A stretch of 64,000 bases of DNA from Actinomadura luteofluorescens (GCF_013409365.1 NZ_JACCBA010000001.1:1860001-1924000), one strand, 5' to 3'. Numbered from the stretch's first letter, positions 53,336 to 63,521 are shown. The notes: generated by a model not told the origin, from the letters alone. Numbers and translations: made by a program.

Positions 53336-54682
53336 TCAGCGGGAGTGGTCCGAGGCCGCCCGGCTCCCGGCGTCCGGGGCCGGGGCACCGAGACGCCGCA
53401 CCAGGACGGTGCCGACCCGGTTGCGCCGCCCGGCGATCGTCTCGGCCTTGAGGGACAGCACCGGGCCGTTCTCGCCGGTGGAGGCGTCGTTCGTGGCGAC
53501 CTCGGCGGTGGAGCCCTCGATGGGGACGCGGCCGAGGGCGTGGGCCAGCAGGCCGCCGACCGTCTCGACCTCCTCGGCGTCGATCTCCACCTCGAACAGC
53601 TCGGCGAGGTCCTCGACGGGAAGGCGGGCGGTGACGCGGGCCGCGTCGCCGGAGAGCCAGGTCACCGGCGGGGTCTCCACGTCGTACTCGTCGGTGATCT
53701 CCCCGACGATCTCTTCCAGGATGTCCTCGATGGTGACCAGGCCCGCGGTGCCGCCGTACTCGTCGATGACGATCGCGACGTGGATCTGCCGGGCCTGCAT
53801 CTCGCGCAGCAGCTCGTCGATCGGCTTGCTGTCGGGGACGTAGGTGGCGGGCCGCATGACCGAGTCGACCGTCTCGACCGACTCGCCCTCGCGGTGCTCC
53901 TGGCTGCGCCGGACGACGTCCTTGAGGTAGGCGATGCCGACGACGTCGTCCTCGTTCTCGCCGACGACGGGGATGCGGGAGAAGCCGCTGCGCAGCGCCA
54001 GCGACATCGCCTGCCGCAGCGTCTTCGTGCGCTCGACGAACACGATGTCGGTGCGCGGCACCATCACCTCGCGGACGAGGGTGTCGCCCAGCTCGAACAC
54101 CGAGTGGATCATCTCCCGCTCGACCGGCTCGATCAGGCTGCGCTGCTCGGCGAGGTCGACCAGGTCGCGCAGCTCCGCCTCGGAGGCGAAAGGGCCCTCC
54201 CGGAACCCCTTGCCGGGCGTGAGCGCGTTGCCGAGCAGGATCAGCAGCCGGGGCAGCGGCCCGAACACCCGGGTCACCGGATGGATCACCGCGGCGCCCG
54301 CCAGCGCGATCCGGTCGGCGTGCTGGATGCCGAGGGTGCGCGGCCCCACCCCGATCGCCACGTAACTGACGACGATCATGACGGCGGCGGCCGTGACGTA
54401 GGCGCGCCACGTCTCGTCCAGCCAGGAGATGCACAGGTCAGCGACGATCACGGTGGCGACCAGCTCGCAGCCGATCCGCAGCAGCAGGACCATGTTGACG
54501 TAGCGGGCCGGGTCGGCGACGACCTCCGCCAGCCGCCTGGCGCCGCGGCGCCCCTCCCGGACGGCCTCCTCGACCGTGACCCGCGACACACGGGCGAGCG
54601 CCGTCTCGGTTCCGGCCAGCAGGCCCGCCAGGACGACCAGGCCCACGGCTAGGGCGGACAGCCACGCCTGCGTGGTGCTCAT
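53336..54682 (-). CDS. CorC/HlyC-type CNNM hemolysin-family protein
   Basis: 448-residue DUF21-CBS-CorC_HlyC membrane protein, of the family linked to Mg/Co efflux. Seen: N-terminal DUF21 membrane part (about 5-150), two CBS domains (about 205-330; VREVMVPRTDIVFV and VDEYGGTAGLVTIEDILEE), and the C-terminal CorC_HlyC/transporter-associated domain. The stop region is Pro/Ala-rich. ATG 54682 shares its A with the ybeY stop (TGATG), so coupled translation is probable. Confidence 0.9.
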   Translation of the reverse strand: MSTTQAWLSALAVGLVVLAGLLAGTETALARVSRVTVEEAVREGRRGARRLAEVVADPARYVNMVLLLRIGCELVATVIVADLCISWLDETWRAYVTAAAVMIVVSYVAIGVGPRTLGIQHADRIALAGAAVIHPVTRVFGPLPRLLILLGNALTPGKGFREGPFASEAELRDLVDLAEQRSLIEPVEREMIHSVFELGDTLVREVMVPRTDIVFVERTKTLRQAMSLALRSGFSRIPVVGENEDDVVGIAYLKDVVRRSQEHREGESVETVDSVMRPATYVPDSKPIDELLREMQARQIHVAIVIDEYGGTAGLVTIEDILEEIVGEITDEYDVETPPVTWLSGDAARVTARLPVEDLAELFEVEIDAEEVETVGGLLAHALGRVPIEGSTAEVATNDASTGENGPVLSLKAETIAGRRNRVGTVLVRRLGAPAPDAGSRAASDHSR

Positions 54683-55158
54683 CAGCCGCCGCGTTTCTCC
54701 CGCCAGGAGGTGAGGAGCTCGGCCTGCAGGCCGAACATCTCCCGGTGCTCCTCCGGCTCGGCGTGGTCATAGCCCAGCAGGTGCAGGATGCCGTGCGCGC
54801 ACAGCAGTTCCAGCTCCTGCGCGGTGCCGTGCCCGGCCTCCCGCGCCTGCTTCTCGGCGACGGTGGGGCACAGCACGACGTCGCCGAGCAGCCCCGGGTC
54901 GGTCTCGCCGTCCTCGTCGGCGCCGCCGGACATGTGCCCGGGGCGCAGCTCGTCCATGGGGAACGACAGCACGTCGGTCGGGCCCGGCTCGTCCATCCAC
55001 TTCTCGTGCAGCTCGGTCATCGCGGCCTCGTCGACCAGCAGCACCGACAGCTCCGCCAGCGGATGGACGCGCATTCCGTCGAGGACGTGCCGCGCCAGGT
55101 CGGCGATGGCCTTCTCATCGACCTCGGCGCCCGACTCGTTCAGCACCTCGATGGTCAC
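54682..55158 (-). CDS. ybeY: rRNA maturation endonuclease YbeY
   Basis: 158-residue zinc RNase for 16S rRNA 3' end processing and ribosome quality control. Seen: the conserved [11 protein letters not shown] metal triad and the upstream [10 protein letters not shown]. The internal stretch [14 protein letters not shown] is a species-specific insert. GTG 55158 overlaps the phoH stop (GTGA). It is part of phoH-ybeY-corC. Confidence 0.94.
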   Translation of the reverse strand: MTIEVLNESGAEVDEKAIADLARHVLDGMRVHPLAELSVLLVDEAAMTELHEKWMDEPGPTDVLSFPMDELRPGHMSGGADEDGETDPGLLGDVVLCPTVAEKQAREAGHGTAQELELLCAHGILHLLGYDHAEPEEHREMFGLQAELLTSWREKRGG

Positions 55159-56231
55159 TGCCGCCCCCGCTTGCGGGGACCGCCGCGCGCCGCGCCCTGC
55201 TTGAACTGCGGGACCTGCTTCTCGTCGAACCGGTTGTAGGCGTCGACGATCTCGGTGACGAGCTTGTGCCGCACGACGTCGCGGCTGTCCAGCCGGCAGA
55301 AGTGGATGTCCTCGACGCCGTCCAGGATCTCCTGCACGACGCGCAGCCCGCTCAGCTGCCCGTTCGGCAGGTCGACCTGGGTGACGTCGCCGGTCACCAC
55401 GACCTTCGACCCGAACCCGAGCCGGGTGAGGAACATCTTCATCTGCTCGGGCGAGGTGTTCTGCGCCTCGTCCAGGATGATGAACGAGTCGTTCAGGGTC
55501 CTACCGCGCATGTACGCCAGGGGGGCGACCTCGATGGTGCCGGCGGCCATCAGGCGCGGGATCGAGTCGGGGTCGACCATGTCGTGCAGCGCGTCGTACA
55601 GCGGCCGCAGGTACGGGTCGATCTTCTCGTAGAGCGTTCCCGGCAGGAAGCCGAGCCGCTCGCCCGCCTCGACGGCCGGACGCGTCAGGATGATCCGGTT
55701 GACCTGCTTGTCCTGCAGGGCGCGGACGGCCTTGGCCATGGCGAGGTAGGTCTTGCCGGTGCCCGCCGGGCCGATGCCGAACACGACCGTGTGCTTGTCG
55801 ATCGCGTCGACGTACCGCCGCTGGTTCAGCGTCTTCGGGCGGATGGTCCGGCCCCGGCTGGACAGCACGTCCAGGGTGAGGACCTCCGCGGGACGCGCGC
55901 CGCCCTCGCCCCGCAGCATCGCCAGGCTGCGCTCGACGGCGTCGGGGGTGAGCTGCGTGCCGCCCTTCAGCAGTTCGAGCATCTCGGTGAACAGCCGGGA
56001 GACGAGATCGGTCTCGCTCCCCGGGCCGGTCACGGTGATCTCGTTGCCGCGGACGTGGATGTCGATGTCGGCGCCGAACGCGTGCTCGATCGCGTGGAGC
56101 AACTCATCCCGGGAGCCCAGCAGGCTCACCATCGAATGGTCGTCCGGCACCACGATCTTGATCTGCGAGCGCGAGCCTGTCCGGTCGTCGCGCCCCGTGC
56201 GGGTTGCCCTCGCGTGAGTTGATTCGACCAT
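55155..56231 (-). CDS. phoH: PhoH-like ATPase
   Basis: 358-residue cytoplasmic PhoH/YbeZ-type ATPase, usually encoded beside ybeY. Seen: N-terminal KH-like segment, Walker A GPAGTGKT (144-151), Walker [10 protein letters not shown], and [13 protein letters not shown] sensor region. ATG 56231 is chosen because AAGG lies nearby and the protein then begins in the usual place. Its stop overlaps the ybeY start. Confidence 0.92.
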   Translation of the reverse strand: MVESTHARATRTGRDDRTGSRSQIKIVVPDDHSMVSLLGSRDELLHAIEHAFGADIDIHVRGNEITVTGPGSETDLVSRLFTEMLELLKGGTQLTPDAVERSLAMLRGEGGARPAEVLTLDVLSSRGRTIRPKTLNQRRYVDAIDKHTVVFGIGPAGTGKTYLAMAKAVRALQDKQVNRIILTRPAVEAGERLGFLPGTLYEKIDPYLRPLYDALHDMVDPDSIPRLMAAGTIEVAPLAYMRGRTLNDSFIILDEAQNTSPEQMKMFLTRLGFGSKVVVTGDVTQVDLPNGQLSGLRVVQEILDGVEDIHFCRLDSRDVVRHKLVTEIVDAYNRFDEKQVPQFKQGAARGGPRKRGRQ

Positions 56232-56352
56232 CAGCCGGGCCTTGCGGCCTTCGGACCTGCCTTCTGTCTGCTCCGGGTGTCCTGGTGTACCGGTTCCATC
56301 GTACTGGCGACCCCCGACACACCGCCGCCGCATTTTCCGCGCGGCGGGCGAC

Positions 56353-56697
56353 TCAGCCGGGCGGCCAGTTCAGGCCACGCCCGCCCAGCAGGTGAGCGTG
56401 CACGTGGAACACCGTCTGGCCCGCCTGGGAGCCGGTGTTGAACACGACCCGGTAGCCGGTCTCGGCGATGCCCTCGTCGGCGGCGACCTCGTGCGCCTCG
56501 CGCATCATCTCGGCGAGCAGCTCGGCGTCGGAGGCGGCCAGCTCACCGACCGTCGGGTGGTGGTCACGCGGAATGACCAGCACGTGCGTCGGCGCCTGGG
56601 GGTTGATGTCGCGGAACGCCACCGTCCCCGCCGACTCGCGGACGATCGTGGCGGGCACGTCCCCGGAAACGATCTTGCAGAACAGGCAGTCGGTCAT
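56353..56697 (-). CDS. HIT-family (HinT-like) nucleotide-binding protein
   Basis: 114-residue purine-nucleoside phosphoramidase-type protein. Seen: CLFCKIVSGDVPATIV at the start, FRDINPQAPTHVLVIP, and the histidine triad HVHAH near the C-terminus (QTVFHVHAHLLGG). ATG 56697. It is divergent from the ECF sigma gene across 279 bp and followed by phoH. Confidence 0.9.
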   Translation of the reverse strand: MTDCLFCKIVSGDVPATIVRESAGTVAFRDINPQAPTHVLVIPRDHHPTVGELAASDAELLAEMMREAHEVAADEGIAETGYRVVFNTGSQAGQTVFHVHAHLLGGRGLNWPPG

Positions 56698-56855
56698 CTG
56701 TCTCCCCTCGCGGCGGTCCGCGACCGCCCCGAAATCCTATCGGGCCCGCGCGGGCATGGATCACGACCGGCCGCGCCGGATAGAGTTCTCATCGATCGAC
56801 TCCCGGTAGCGGTCGGCATTTCGCCCGACCACTGGCTAAGGTTGTCAGCTCAGGC

Positions 56856-56880
56856 GGAACCCCCCGGTTCGCAAGGCGTT
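56856..56880 (+). promoter_or_regulatory. ECF-type promoter of the sigma gene at 56977
   Basis: GGAAC (56856-56860), 16-bp spacer, CGTT (56877-56880), the classical ECF sigma -35/-10 pair. About 100 bp before the sigma gene start, which implies autoregulation. Confidence 0.65.
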
Positions 56881-56976
56881 GCGGCACATCTCGCCCCCGG
56901 CGGGAACGCCCGGATCACGCCGGTCGAGCGCGACCGTCCGAATGGACGGCGGGGGGTCGGCAAAGGCGGCGGATAG

Positions 56977-57585
56977 GTGACCGAGGCAAACCAGGACATG
57001 CCCTTTCGTAAACCGAACGACGAGGGTGCGCGTCCAACTGACGTGACCGAGACCCTCGTGGCCAGGGGCACGGCGGGCGCGGTGGCCGCCGCCTGGGACG
57101 CCGATCAGGCGGTGACCGCCCTCTACAGCGCCAACTACCGTTCGCTGGTGCGCCTGGCGGCGATGCTCGTCCGGGACGCGGGGACGGCCGAGGAGGTCGT
57201 GCAGGACGCGTTCGTCGCGATGCACGGCGGCTGGCGCCGGCTGCGCGACCCGGACAAGGCCCTGTCGTACCTGCGCCAGTCGGTGGTCAACCGGTCGCGA
57301 TCGGTGCTCCGGCACCGCGCCGTCGTCGAGAAGTACGCCCCCAAGGGCCTGCCCGACGCGCCGAGCGCGGAAGCCGGGGCCATCGGGGAGCTGGAGCGCT
57401 CGGCGGTGATCGACGCGCTGTCCCGGCTCCCCGCCCGCCAGCGGGAGGCGCTCGTCCTGCGCTACTACGCCGATCTGTCCGAAGCGGAGATCGCCAGCGC
57501 GATGGGCATCTCCCGCGGCGCCGTGAAGAGTCATACGGCGCGCGGCATGACCGCGCTACGCAACGTCCTGGAGCAGTTCTCATGA
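56977..57585 (+). CDS. SigE-family ECF sigma factor
   Basis: 202-residue group 4 sigma factor. Seen: region 2 (LYSANYRSLVRLAAMLV, AEEVVQDAFVAMHGGWRRL) and region 4 (LPARQREALVLRYYADLSEAEIASAMGISRGAVKSHTARG). The SigE-type actinobacterial signature region is present. GTG 56977 is preceded by AAAGGCGG; ATG 56998 is an alternative. Its stop overlaps the next ATG (ATGA), tying it to a membrane partner. The upstream GGAAC-CGTT promoter suggests autoactivation. Confidence 0.88.
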   Translation: MTEANQDMPFRKPNDEGARPTDVTETLVARGTAGAVAAAWDADQAVTALYSANYRSLVRLAAMLVRDAGTAEEVVQDAFVAMHGGWRRLRDPDKALSYLRQSVVNRSRSVLRHRAVVEKYAPKGLPDAPSAEAGAIGELERSAVIDALSRLPARQREALVLRYYADLSEAEIASAMGISRGAVKSHTARGMTALRNVLEQFS

Positions 57586-58262
57586 CCACCGACCCCCACG
57601 ACGAGCACGGCGAGATCCTCCGCCGCGCCCTGCACGCGGAGGCGGACTCGGTCAACCCCGCGGGCGACGGACTGGAGCGCATCCGGTCCCGCATCGCCGA
57701 CGGGCGGCGCCGCCGGTTCGGCCTCGGCCGCTTCGGTCCGGCGCGCTTCGGGTTCGACCGGTTCACCGTGAACTGGGCGCGCCCCCTCCTCGCCGTGGCC
57801 GCGGCCGTGCTGATCGCCGGGCTGGGCGTGACGGCGCCGCAGACGATCGACATGATCCAGCAGTCGGTCGGCAGCAACAGCCAGTCGGGCGACGGGGGCG
57901 ACGACACCGCGGGCGACCGCACCGGCCCCGGGATCGACCCCGAGTTCCCGGCCCCGTCGTCGCCGGGCGGCAGCGCGTCCGGTACGCCGAGTACTCCGCA
58001 GACGCCGAGCACCAGTTCCTCGCCGGGGCTGTCGTCGTGCCGCCTCCCCTCCCCGGGGGCCTCGGCCGGCTCGACCGCCACGCCGACGCCGGCGACCACG
58101 CCGTGCCCGAGCGAGACCCCGACGCAGGCTCCGCCCACGACGCCGGCCCCGCCCACCTCCACGACGCCCGTGCCGCCGAGCAAGCCCACCGAGCAGCCGA
58201 CGCCGTCCGAGACGAGCGAGCCCGCGGTGACGACCGAGCAGGGCCCCGCCACCACGCCGTGA
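57582..58262 (+). CDS. Putative membrane partner (anti-sigma-like) of the ECF factor
   Basis: 226 residues: a charged N-terminal cytoplasmic part (1-60) with no zinc anti-sigma motif, one transmembrane helix (about 66-85, RPLLAVAAAVLIAGLGVT), and a very Pro/Thr/Ser-rich external tail (TPTPATTPCPSETPTQAPPT). The ATGA overlap with the sigma gene and topology point to a sigma regulator, but not a known ZAS-type anti-sigma. Function is inferred from context. Confidence 0.6.
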   Translation: MTTDPHDEHGEILRRALHAEADSVNPAGDGLERIRSRIADGRRRRFGLGRFGPARFGFDRFTVNWARPLLAVAAAVLIAGLGVTAPQTIDMIQQSVGSNSQSGDGGDDTAGDRTGPGIDPEFPAPSSPGGSASGTPSTPQTPSTSSSPGLSSCRLPSPGASAGSTATPTPATTPCPSETPTQAPPTTPAPPTSTTPVPPSKPTEQPTPSETSEPAVTTEQGPATTP

Positions 58263-58277
58263 CGAAGCCCGCCGGCG

Positions 58278-59009
58278 CTACCAGCGTCCGGTGGCGGCCA
58301 GCAGCACGCTGGCCGCCGCGACGCCCGCCGTCGAGGTGCGCAGGACGGTCGGGCCGAGCCGCGCGGGGCGCCCGCCCGCGGCGCCGAAGCGTTCCAGCTC
58401 GTCCTCGCTGATCCCGCCCTCGGGGCCGACCACGAGGACGATGTCGCCCCGCGCGGGCGGCTCCACGGCGCTCAGCGGCGCCTCGGCCTCCTCGTGCAGG
58501 ACCAGGGCCAGGGACGCGCCGGCGATCCGCTCGGCGACGTCCTCGGTGGACTCCAGCTCCGCCACCTGGGGCAGCCGGCTGCGCCGCGCCTGCTTGCCGG
58601 CCTCGCGGGCGGTCGCGCGCCAGCGCCCGAGGGCCTTGTCGCGGCGCTCCGGACGCCAGCGGGTGACGCAGCGGGACGCCGACCACGGGACGATCTCGTC
58701 CACGCCGACCTCGGTCATGGTCTCGACCGCGAGCTCGCCCCGGTCGCCCTTGGGGAGGGCCTGGACGACCACGAGGCGGGGCGCGGGCGGCGGCTCCCGG
58801 TGCCGGGCCCGCACGTCCAGCGTGAGGGACGCCCGGTCGGCCGCGGCGACGACGCACTCGGCCAGCAGGCCCTCGCCGTCGGTCAGGTCGACCCGCTCCC
58901 CCGGCCGCAGCCGCCGCACGGCCGCCGCGTGCCGTCCCTCGGGCCCGTCCAGCAGGACGCGGTCGCGCTCCAGCGCGTCCGTCCCGGCGAGAAAGACCGG
59001 CGGGCTCAC
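58278..59009 (-). CDS. rsmE: 16S rRNA m3U1498 methyltransferase RsmE
   Basis: 243-residue SPOUT methyltransferase. Seen: N-terminal PUA-like part with GPEGRHAAAVRRLRPGE, and the C-terminal knot with VLVVGPEGGISEDELERF and LGPTVLRTSTAGVAA, the SAM site. GTG start at 59009. It follows dnaJ on the minus strand (107-bp gap), the standard hrcA-dnaJ-rsmE order. Confidence 0.93.
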   Translation of the reverse strand: MSPPVFLAGTDALERDRVLLDGPEGRHAAAVRRLRPGERVDLTDGEGLLAECVVAAADRASLTLDVRARHREPPPAPRLVVVQALPKGDRGELAVETMTEVGVDEIVPWSASRCVTRWRPERRDKALGRWRATAREAGKQARRSRLPQVAELESTEDVAERIAGASLALVLHEEAEAPLSAVEPPARGDIVLVVGPEGGISEDELERFGAAGGRPARLGPTVLRTSTAGVAAASVLLAATGRW

Positions 59010-59115
59010 CCGAGCCGTCCGAGGGACGCGGAGTCCCGGCCGACGTCGCCCATCCCTGCCACCGTGCTCCTCAATCGCCGCGGCGGCCCTCCCGGTAGGC
59101 CGCCGCCACCTCGCT

Positions 59116-60249
59116 TCAGTGCTGGTTGAAGACGTCCTTGAGGCGGGAGAACACGCCGCGCTGCCCGGGGGCGAACCTGCCGGGCGGGCGCTCCTCGCCG
59201 CGCAGCACCGCGAGCCGCCGCAGCAGCTCCTCCTGCTCCTCGTCGAGCTTGTGCGGCGTCTCCACGTTGACGTGGATCATCAGGTCGCCGCGGCCGCTCT
59301 CGTTGAGGTGCCGGACGCCCCGGTTGTAGAGCGTGATGACCTGCCCCGACTGCGTGCCGGGCTTGATGTCGACGCTCTCGGCGGCGTCCAGCGTCTCGAT
59401 GGTGACGCTGGTACCGAGCGCCGCCGCCGTCATCGGGATCTCGACCGTGCAGTGCAGGTCGTCGCCCTCCCGCTCGAAGATCGCGTGGGGCTTCTCCACG
59501 ATCTCCAGGAACAGGTCGCCGGGCGGGCCGCCGCCCGGGCCCACCTCGCCCTCGCCGGCGAGCTGGATGTGGATGCCGTTCTCCACGCCGGCCGGGATCT
59601 TGACCTTGACGGTGCGCCGGGTGCGGACCCGGCCGTCGCCGGAGCACTCGGTGCACGGGTTGCGGATCACCGATCCGAAGCCGCCGCACGCCGGGCACGG
59701 CCGCGCCGTCATGACCTGGCCGAGGAACGAGCGCTGGACCTGCTGCACCTCGCCGCGGCCGTGGCACGTCTCACACGTGTCCGGGTGGGTGCCGGGCGCG
59801 CAGCCCGACCCCTCGCAGGTCGTGCAGGCCACCGCCGTGTCGATGGACAGCTCCCGGGTGGTGCCGAACGCCGTCTCCGCGAGGTCGAGCTCGACCCGCA
59901 GCGTCGCGTTGCGGCCGCGCCGGGCGCGCGACCGCGGGCCCCGCGAGGTCGCGGTGCCGAAGAAGGCGTCCATGATGTCGCTGAACGGGAACCCGGCGCC
60001 GCCGAACCCGCCGGCGCCCGCCCCGCCCGCGGACGCGAACGGGTCCGCGCCGAGGTCGTACATCTCGCGCTTCTTGGGGTCGGAGAGCACCTCGTAGGCC
60101 TGGGTGATCTCCTTGAACCGCTCCTGGGTCTCCGGATCCGGGTTGACGTCCGGGTGGAGTTCCCGCGCGAGCCGGCGGTAGGCCTTCTTGACCTCGTCGG
60201 CGCTGGCGTCCCGCCGGACGCCCAGGGTCGCGTAGTAGTCGTTCGCCAC
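59116..60249 (-). CDS. dnaJ: Molecular chaperone DnaJ (type I)
   Basis: 377-residue Hsp40. Seen: J domain with HPD (32-34), Gly/Phe-rich linker ([14 protein letters not shown]), four zinc CxxCxGxG repeats ([32 protein letters not shown]), and the C-terminal substrate domains. It is directly behind hrcA (60250), so it belongs to the HrcA regulon; dnaK and grpE are not here. The second dnaJ copy next to hrcA is usual in actinobacteria. Confidence 0.95.
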   Translation of the reverse strand: MANDYYATLGVRRDASADEVKKAYRRLARELHPDVNPDPETQERFKEITQAYEVLSDPKKREMYDLGADPFASAGGAGAGGFGGAGFPFSDIMDAFFGTATSRGPRSRARRGRNATLRVELDLAETAFGTTRELSIDTAVACTTCEGSGCAPGTHPDTCETCHGRGEVQQVQRSFLGQVMTARPCPACGGFGSVIRNPCTECSGDGRVRTRRTVKVKIPAGVENGIHIQLAGEGEVGPGGGPPGDLFLEIVEKPHAIFEREGDDLHCTVEIPMTAAALGTSVTIETLDAAESVDIKPGTQSGQVITLYNRGVRHLNESGRGDLMIHVNVETPHKLDEEQEELLRRLAVLRGEERPPGRFAPGQRGVFSRLKDVFNQH

Positions 60250-61260
60250 TTACGACCCCGCCAGGATCTGTCCCACGTAGCGTGCCACTGCCCGTACCGC
60301 TCCCATCGTGCTGGGGTAATCCATGCGTGTCGGCCCGAGCACTCCCAGCCGGGCCAGAGTGAGGTCGCCCACCCCGTAGTCGGCGGCGACGACCGAGGTC
60401 GACTTGAGCCCCAGGTCGGGGTTCTCGGTGCCGATCCGCACCGTAACTGTAGAGGAGTCGCCGGTCTCGCCGAGCAGCCGCATGAGGACCACCTGCTCCT
60501 CCAGCGCCACCAGCACCTCCCGCAGGCTCTGCGAGAAGTCCACGGCGGCGAGGTTGGCCGCCCCGGCGAAAACGATCTTCTCCTCGTGCTTCTCGACGAG
60601 CGTCTCCAGCAGCACCGACAGCACCGCCGCCGCGACCGGGCGCTCGTCCGGGCCCACCTTGTCGGGCAGGTCCGCGACGGCCTCCGGGACCTCGCCGAAG
60701 CCGAGCCCGTCCAGGCACGTGTTGAGCAACGCCCGCAGGTGCCCGATCGATTCCTCGGAGATCTTCCCGGTCTCGATGACGCGCTGCTCCACCCGGCCGG
60801 TGTTGGTGATCAGGACGAGCAGCAGCCGCCCCTCCGCCACCGGGACCAGCTCCACGTGCCGCACCGCCGAGCGGGTCAGCGACGGGTACTGCACCACCGC
60901 GACCTGCCGGGTCAGCTGCGCGAGCAGCCGCACCGTCCGCCCGACGACGTCGTCGAGGTCGTACGCCCCGGACAGGAACGTCTCGATGGCGCGGCGCTCG
61001 GCGATCGACAGCGGCTTGATCGTGGAGAGCCGGTCGACGAACAGCCGGTAGCCCTTGTCGGTGGGGACGCGCCCGGCGCTGGTGTGGGGCTGGGCGATGT
61101 AGCCCTGCTCCTCCAGCACCGCCATGTCGTTGCGGATGGTCGCGGGCGAGACCCCGAGGTTGTGCCGGTCGGCCAGCGCCTTGGAGCCCACCGGCTCGTT
61201 GGTGGAGACGTAGTCCTCGACGATGGCGCGCAGGACCGCTAGTTTCCGGTCGTCCAGCAC
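60250..61260 (-). CDS. hrcA: Heat-shock repressor HrcA
   Basis: 336-residue repressor of class I heat-shock genes. Seen: N-terminal winged helix ([23 protein letters not shown]), then the GAF-like dimer domain with [16 protein letters not shown] and the C-terminal sensor. GTG 61260 follows a perfect AAGGAGGTGA. The CIRCE-like operator is 34 bp upstream, giving autoregulation. It leads the hrcA-dnaJ-rsmE cluster. Confidence 0.95.
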   Translation of the reverse strand: MLDDRKLAVLRAIVEDYVSTNEPVGSKALADRHNLGVSPATIRNDMAVLEEQGYIAQPHTSAGRVPTDKGYRLFVDRLSTIKPLSIAERRAIETFLSGAYDLDDVVGRTVRLLAQLTRQVAVVQYPSLTRSAVRHVELVPVAEGRLLLVLITNTGRVEQRVIETGKISEESIGHLRALLNTCLDGLGFGEVPEAVADLPDKVGPDERPVAAAVLSVLLETLVEKHEEKIVFAGAANLAAVDFSQSLREVLVALEEQVVLMRLLGETGDSSTVTVRIGTENPDLGLKSTSVVAADYGVGDLTLARLGVLGPTRMDYPSTMGAVRAVARYVGQILAGS

Positions 61261-61293
61261 GATGTCACCTCCTTCGTCCGGCCGGCCGTGCTA

Positions 61294-61320
61294 CTGGCAC
61301 TCCATGCTTTCGAGTGCCAA
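61294..61320 (-). promoter_or_regulatory. CIRCE element
   Basis: On the minus strand TTGGCACTC-N9-GAGTGCCAG, matching CIRCE (TTAGCACTC-N9-GAGTGCTAA) in the central 14 positions and the 9-bp spacer. It lies in the hrcA promoter region and is the binding site of HrcA. Confidence 0.9.
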
Positions 61321-61463
61321 GTCTACGGCCCGGAAGGCCCGGCTGGAGCGCCCCCTCGTTCTCCGCATGGCTGCGTGATCCTACCCGGCCGGGAGACCGG
61401 CGCCACGCCGAGGAACGCGGGGCGCCGCCGCGCGGGCGTCCCGCCCGGTTAATGTGCGGACCT

Positions 61464-62276
61464 GTGCGGAGTAAGAACTACGGAAACGACGTGCTGGGCG
61501 GCGACTGGCGCAGGCCCCGCAAGGGGCAGATCCCCGAGGTCCCCGCCGAGCCGGGCCTGGTCGCCGAAGACCCCGACAGCGGTTTCTGCGGCGCCGTGGT
61601 GGGCTGCGACAAGTTCGGCGTCACGCTGGAGGACCGGTTCGGCAAGCGCCGGGTGTTCCCGCTGACCAGGTCCGGGTTCCTCATCGACGGCAAGCCGGTC
61701 ACCCTCGTCCGGCCGGCCGCCGCGCCCGCCGGCCCCGCGCGGTCCGCCTCGGGCTCGATCGCCGTCCAGGGGCTGAGGGCGCAGGTCGCCAAGGAGAGCC
61801 GCATCTACGTGGAGGGCCTCCACGACGCCGAGCTGGTCGAGAAGATCTGGGGCCACGACCTCCGCGTCGAGGGCGTCGTCGTCGAGTACCTCGAAGGCGT
61901 CGACGACCTGCCCGCGATCGTCGACGAGTTCGCCCCCGAGGAGGGACGGCGCCTCGGCGTCCTGGTCGACCACCTCGTGGAAGGGTCCAAGGAGTCCCGG
62001 ATCGCCGCCCAGGTCACCTCGCCGTACGTCCTCGTCGCCGGTCACCCGTTCATCGACATCTGGGAGGCCGTCAAGCCCGCGGCCGTCGGCATCCGCGCCT
62101 GGCCCCGCGTCCCCCGGGGCATCCCCTGGAAGGAAGGCGTGATCGCCGAACTCGGCTGGGGCGACGACACGGGCGCCACCTGGAAACGCATCCTCGGGTC
62201 GGTGAACACCTTCACCGACCTGGAACCCGCCCTCCTGGGCCGCGTAGAGGAACTCATCGACTTCGTGACGGTGTAG
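61464..62276 (+). CDS. DUF3097-family protein
   Basis: 270-residue cytoplasmic protein, conserved in actinobacteria, function unknown. Seen: RSKNYGNDVLGGDWRRPRKG at the start, a linker, then a TOPRIM-like segment with RIYVEGLHDAELVEKIWG and VLVDHLVEGSKESRIA, which hints at a nuclease- or primase-related metal site. GTG 61464 (VRSKNYG) or ATG 61452 are possible starts; the family favours the former. It is divergent from hrcA. Confidence 0.78.
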   Translation: MRSKNYGNDVLGGDWRRPRKGQIPEVPAEPGLVAEDPDSGFCGAVVGCDKFGVTLEDRFGKRRVFPLTRSGFLIDGKPVTLVRPAAAPAGPARSASGSIAVQGLRAQVAKESRIYVEGLHDAELVEKIWGHDLRVEGVVVEYLEGVDDLPAIVDEFAPEEGRRLGVLVDHLVEGSKESRIAAQVTSPYVLVAGHPFIDIWEAVKPAAVGIRAWPRVPRGIPWKEGVIAELGWGDDTGATWKRILGSVNTFTDLEPALLGRVEELIDFVTV

Positions 62277-62312
62277 GCCCAGGCGTCCTTCACGCGGGTC
62301 TTCGGCCGCGGG

Positions 62313-63521
62313 TCAGGTCAGGGCTCGGACTACCGCGTCGGCCAGGAGGCGGCCTTTCAGGGTGAGGATGGCCCGGCCCTGTTCGTAGGGCGCGGGCTCG
62401 ATCAGTCCGTCGGCAATGGCTCCGCGCGCGGCCTCGTCGTCCAGGAGGTGGGTGGGGCAGCCCTGGGCGAGGCGCAGTTCGAGCATGACGCGTTCGATGT
62501 GCCGGTCCTCGTCCGTGAGGATCTCCCGGGCGTGGGCGGGGGTGGTGCCCTCGGCGAGACGGGCGGCGTAGGCGGCGGGGTGCTTGACGTTCCACCAGCG
62601 GGTGCCGCCCACGTGGCTGTGGGCGCCCGGGCCGACGCCCCACCAGTCGGCGCCCGTCCAGTAGAGCATGTTGTGCCGGCAGGCGGCGCGCGGGTCGGCG
62701 GCCCAGTTGGAGATCTCGTACCAGTGCAGTCCGTGGCCGCTGAGCAGCTCGTCGGCGATCAGGTACCGGTCGGCCATGGCGTCGTCGTCGGGGGCGGTCA
62801 GTTCGCCGCGCCTCACCTGCGCCGCCAGGCGGGTGCCCTCCTCGACGATCAGCGCGTAGGCGGACACGTGGTCGGGTTCCGCCGCCAGCGCCGCCTCCAG
62901 GGACCCTCTCCAGTCGTCGTCGGTCTCCCCCGGCGTTCCGTAGATGAGGTCGAGGTTGATGTGCTCGAAGCCCGCCTTGCGCGTCCACTCGACGACCTGC
63001 GGGACGCGTCCGGGCGTGTGCGAGCGCTCCAGGACGGCCAGGACGTGCTCGCGGGCGCTCTGCATGCCGTACGAGACGCGCGTGAACCCGGCCTCTCGGA
63101 GCTTGCCGACGTACGCCTCGTCCACCGACTCCGGATTGGCCTCGGTGGTGACCTCCGCGCCCGCGGCGAGCCCGAACTCGGCGTCGATCGCGGACAGGAC
63201 GCGGCCCAGGTCGTCCGGTGAGAGGAGGGTCGGGGTGCCGCCGCCCACGAAGACGGTCTCCACGGGCAGGTCCACGTCGCCGAGCACTCGCCGGGCCATC
63301 CGGACCTCGCGGATCGCGGTGTCGGCGTAGGAGTCGCGGCTCGCCCCCGGCCCCAGCTCCGTCGCCGTGTAGGTGTTGAAGTCGCAGTACCCGCACCGGG
63401 TCACGCAGAAGGGCACATGCACGTAGAACGCGAACGGGCGCTTTCCGAGCCCGTGCAGGGCACCGCCGGGCAGCGCACCGTCGGCCGGTACTGGATCGCC
63501 GTCAGGAAGCGTTGAGGGCAC
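62313..63521 (-). CDS. hemW: Heme chaperone HemW (radical SAM)
   Basis: 402-residue radical SAM protein, formerly annotated as oxygen-independent coproporphyrinogen oxidase, now known as a heme-binding chaperone. Seen: cluster motif CVTRCGYC (Cys39, Cys43, Cys46), VFVGGGTPTLLS and EANPES, and the C-terminal HemN-like domain. It lacks the extra N-terminal region of true HemN. GTG 63521. It neighbours DUF3097 and hrcA, as in other actinobacteria. Confidence 0.93.
   Translation of the reverse strand: MPSTLPDGDPVPADGALPGGALHGLGKRPFAFYVHVPFCVTRCGYCDFNTYTATELGPGASRDSYADTAIREVRMARRVLGDVDLPVETVFVGGGTPTLLSPDDLGRVLSAIDAEFGLAAGAEVTTEANPESVDEAYVGKLREAGFTRVSYGMQSAREHVLAVLERSHTPGRVPQVVEWTRKAGFEHINLDLIYGTPGETDDDWRGSLEAALAAEPDHVSAYALIVEEGTRLAAQVRRGELTAPDDDAMADRYLIADELLSGHGLHWYEISNWAADPRAACRHNMLYWTGADWWGVGPGAHSHVGGTRWWNVKHPAAYAARLAEGTTPAHAREILTDEDRHIERVMLELRLAQGCPTHLLDDEAARGAIADGLIEPAPYEQGRAILTLKGRLLADAVVRALT

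Noticed and set aside
58291..61242. 983-codon forward ORF over rsmE, dnaJ and hrcA
   Set aside because: Antisense shadow of three conserved genes.
62277..62312. Possible terminator between DUF3097 and hemW
   Set aside because: No stable stem can be drawn in this short convergent gap.
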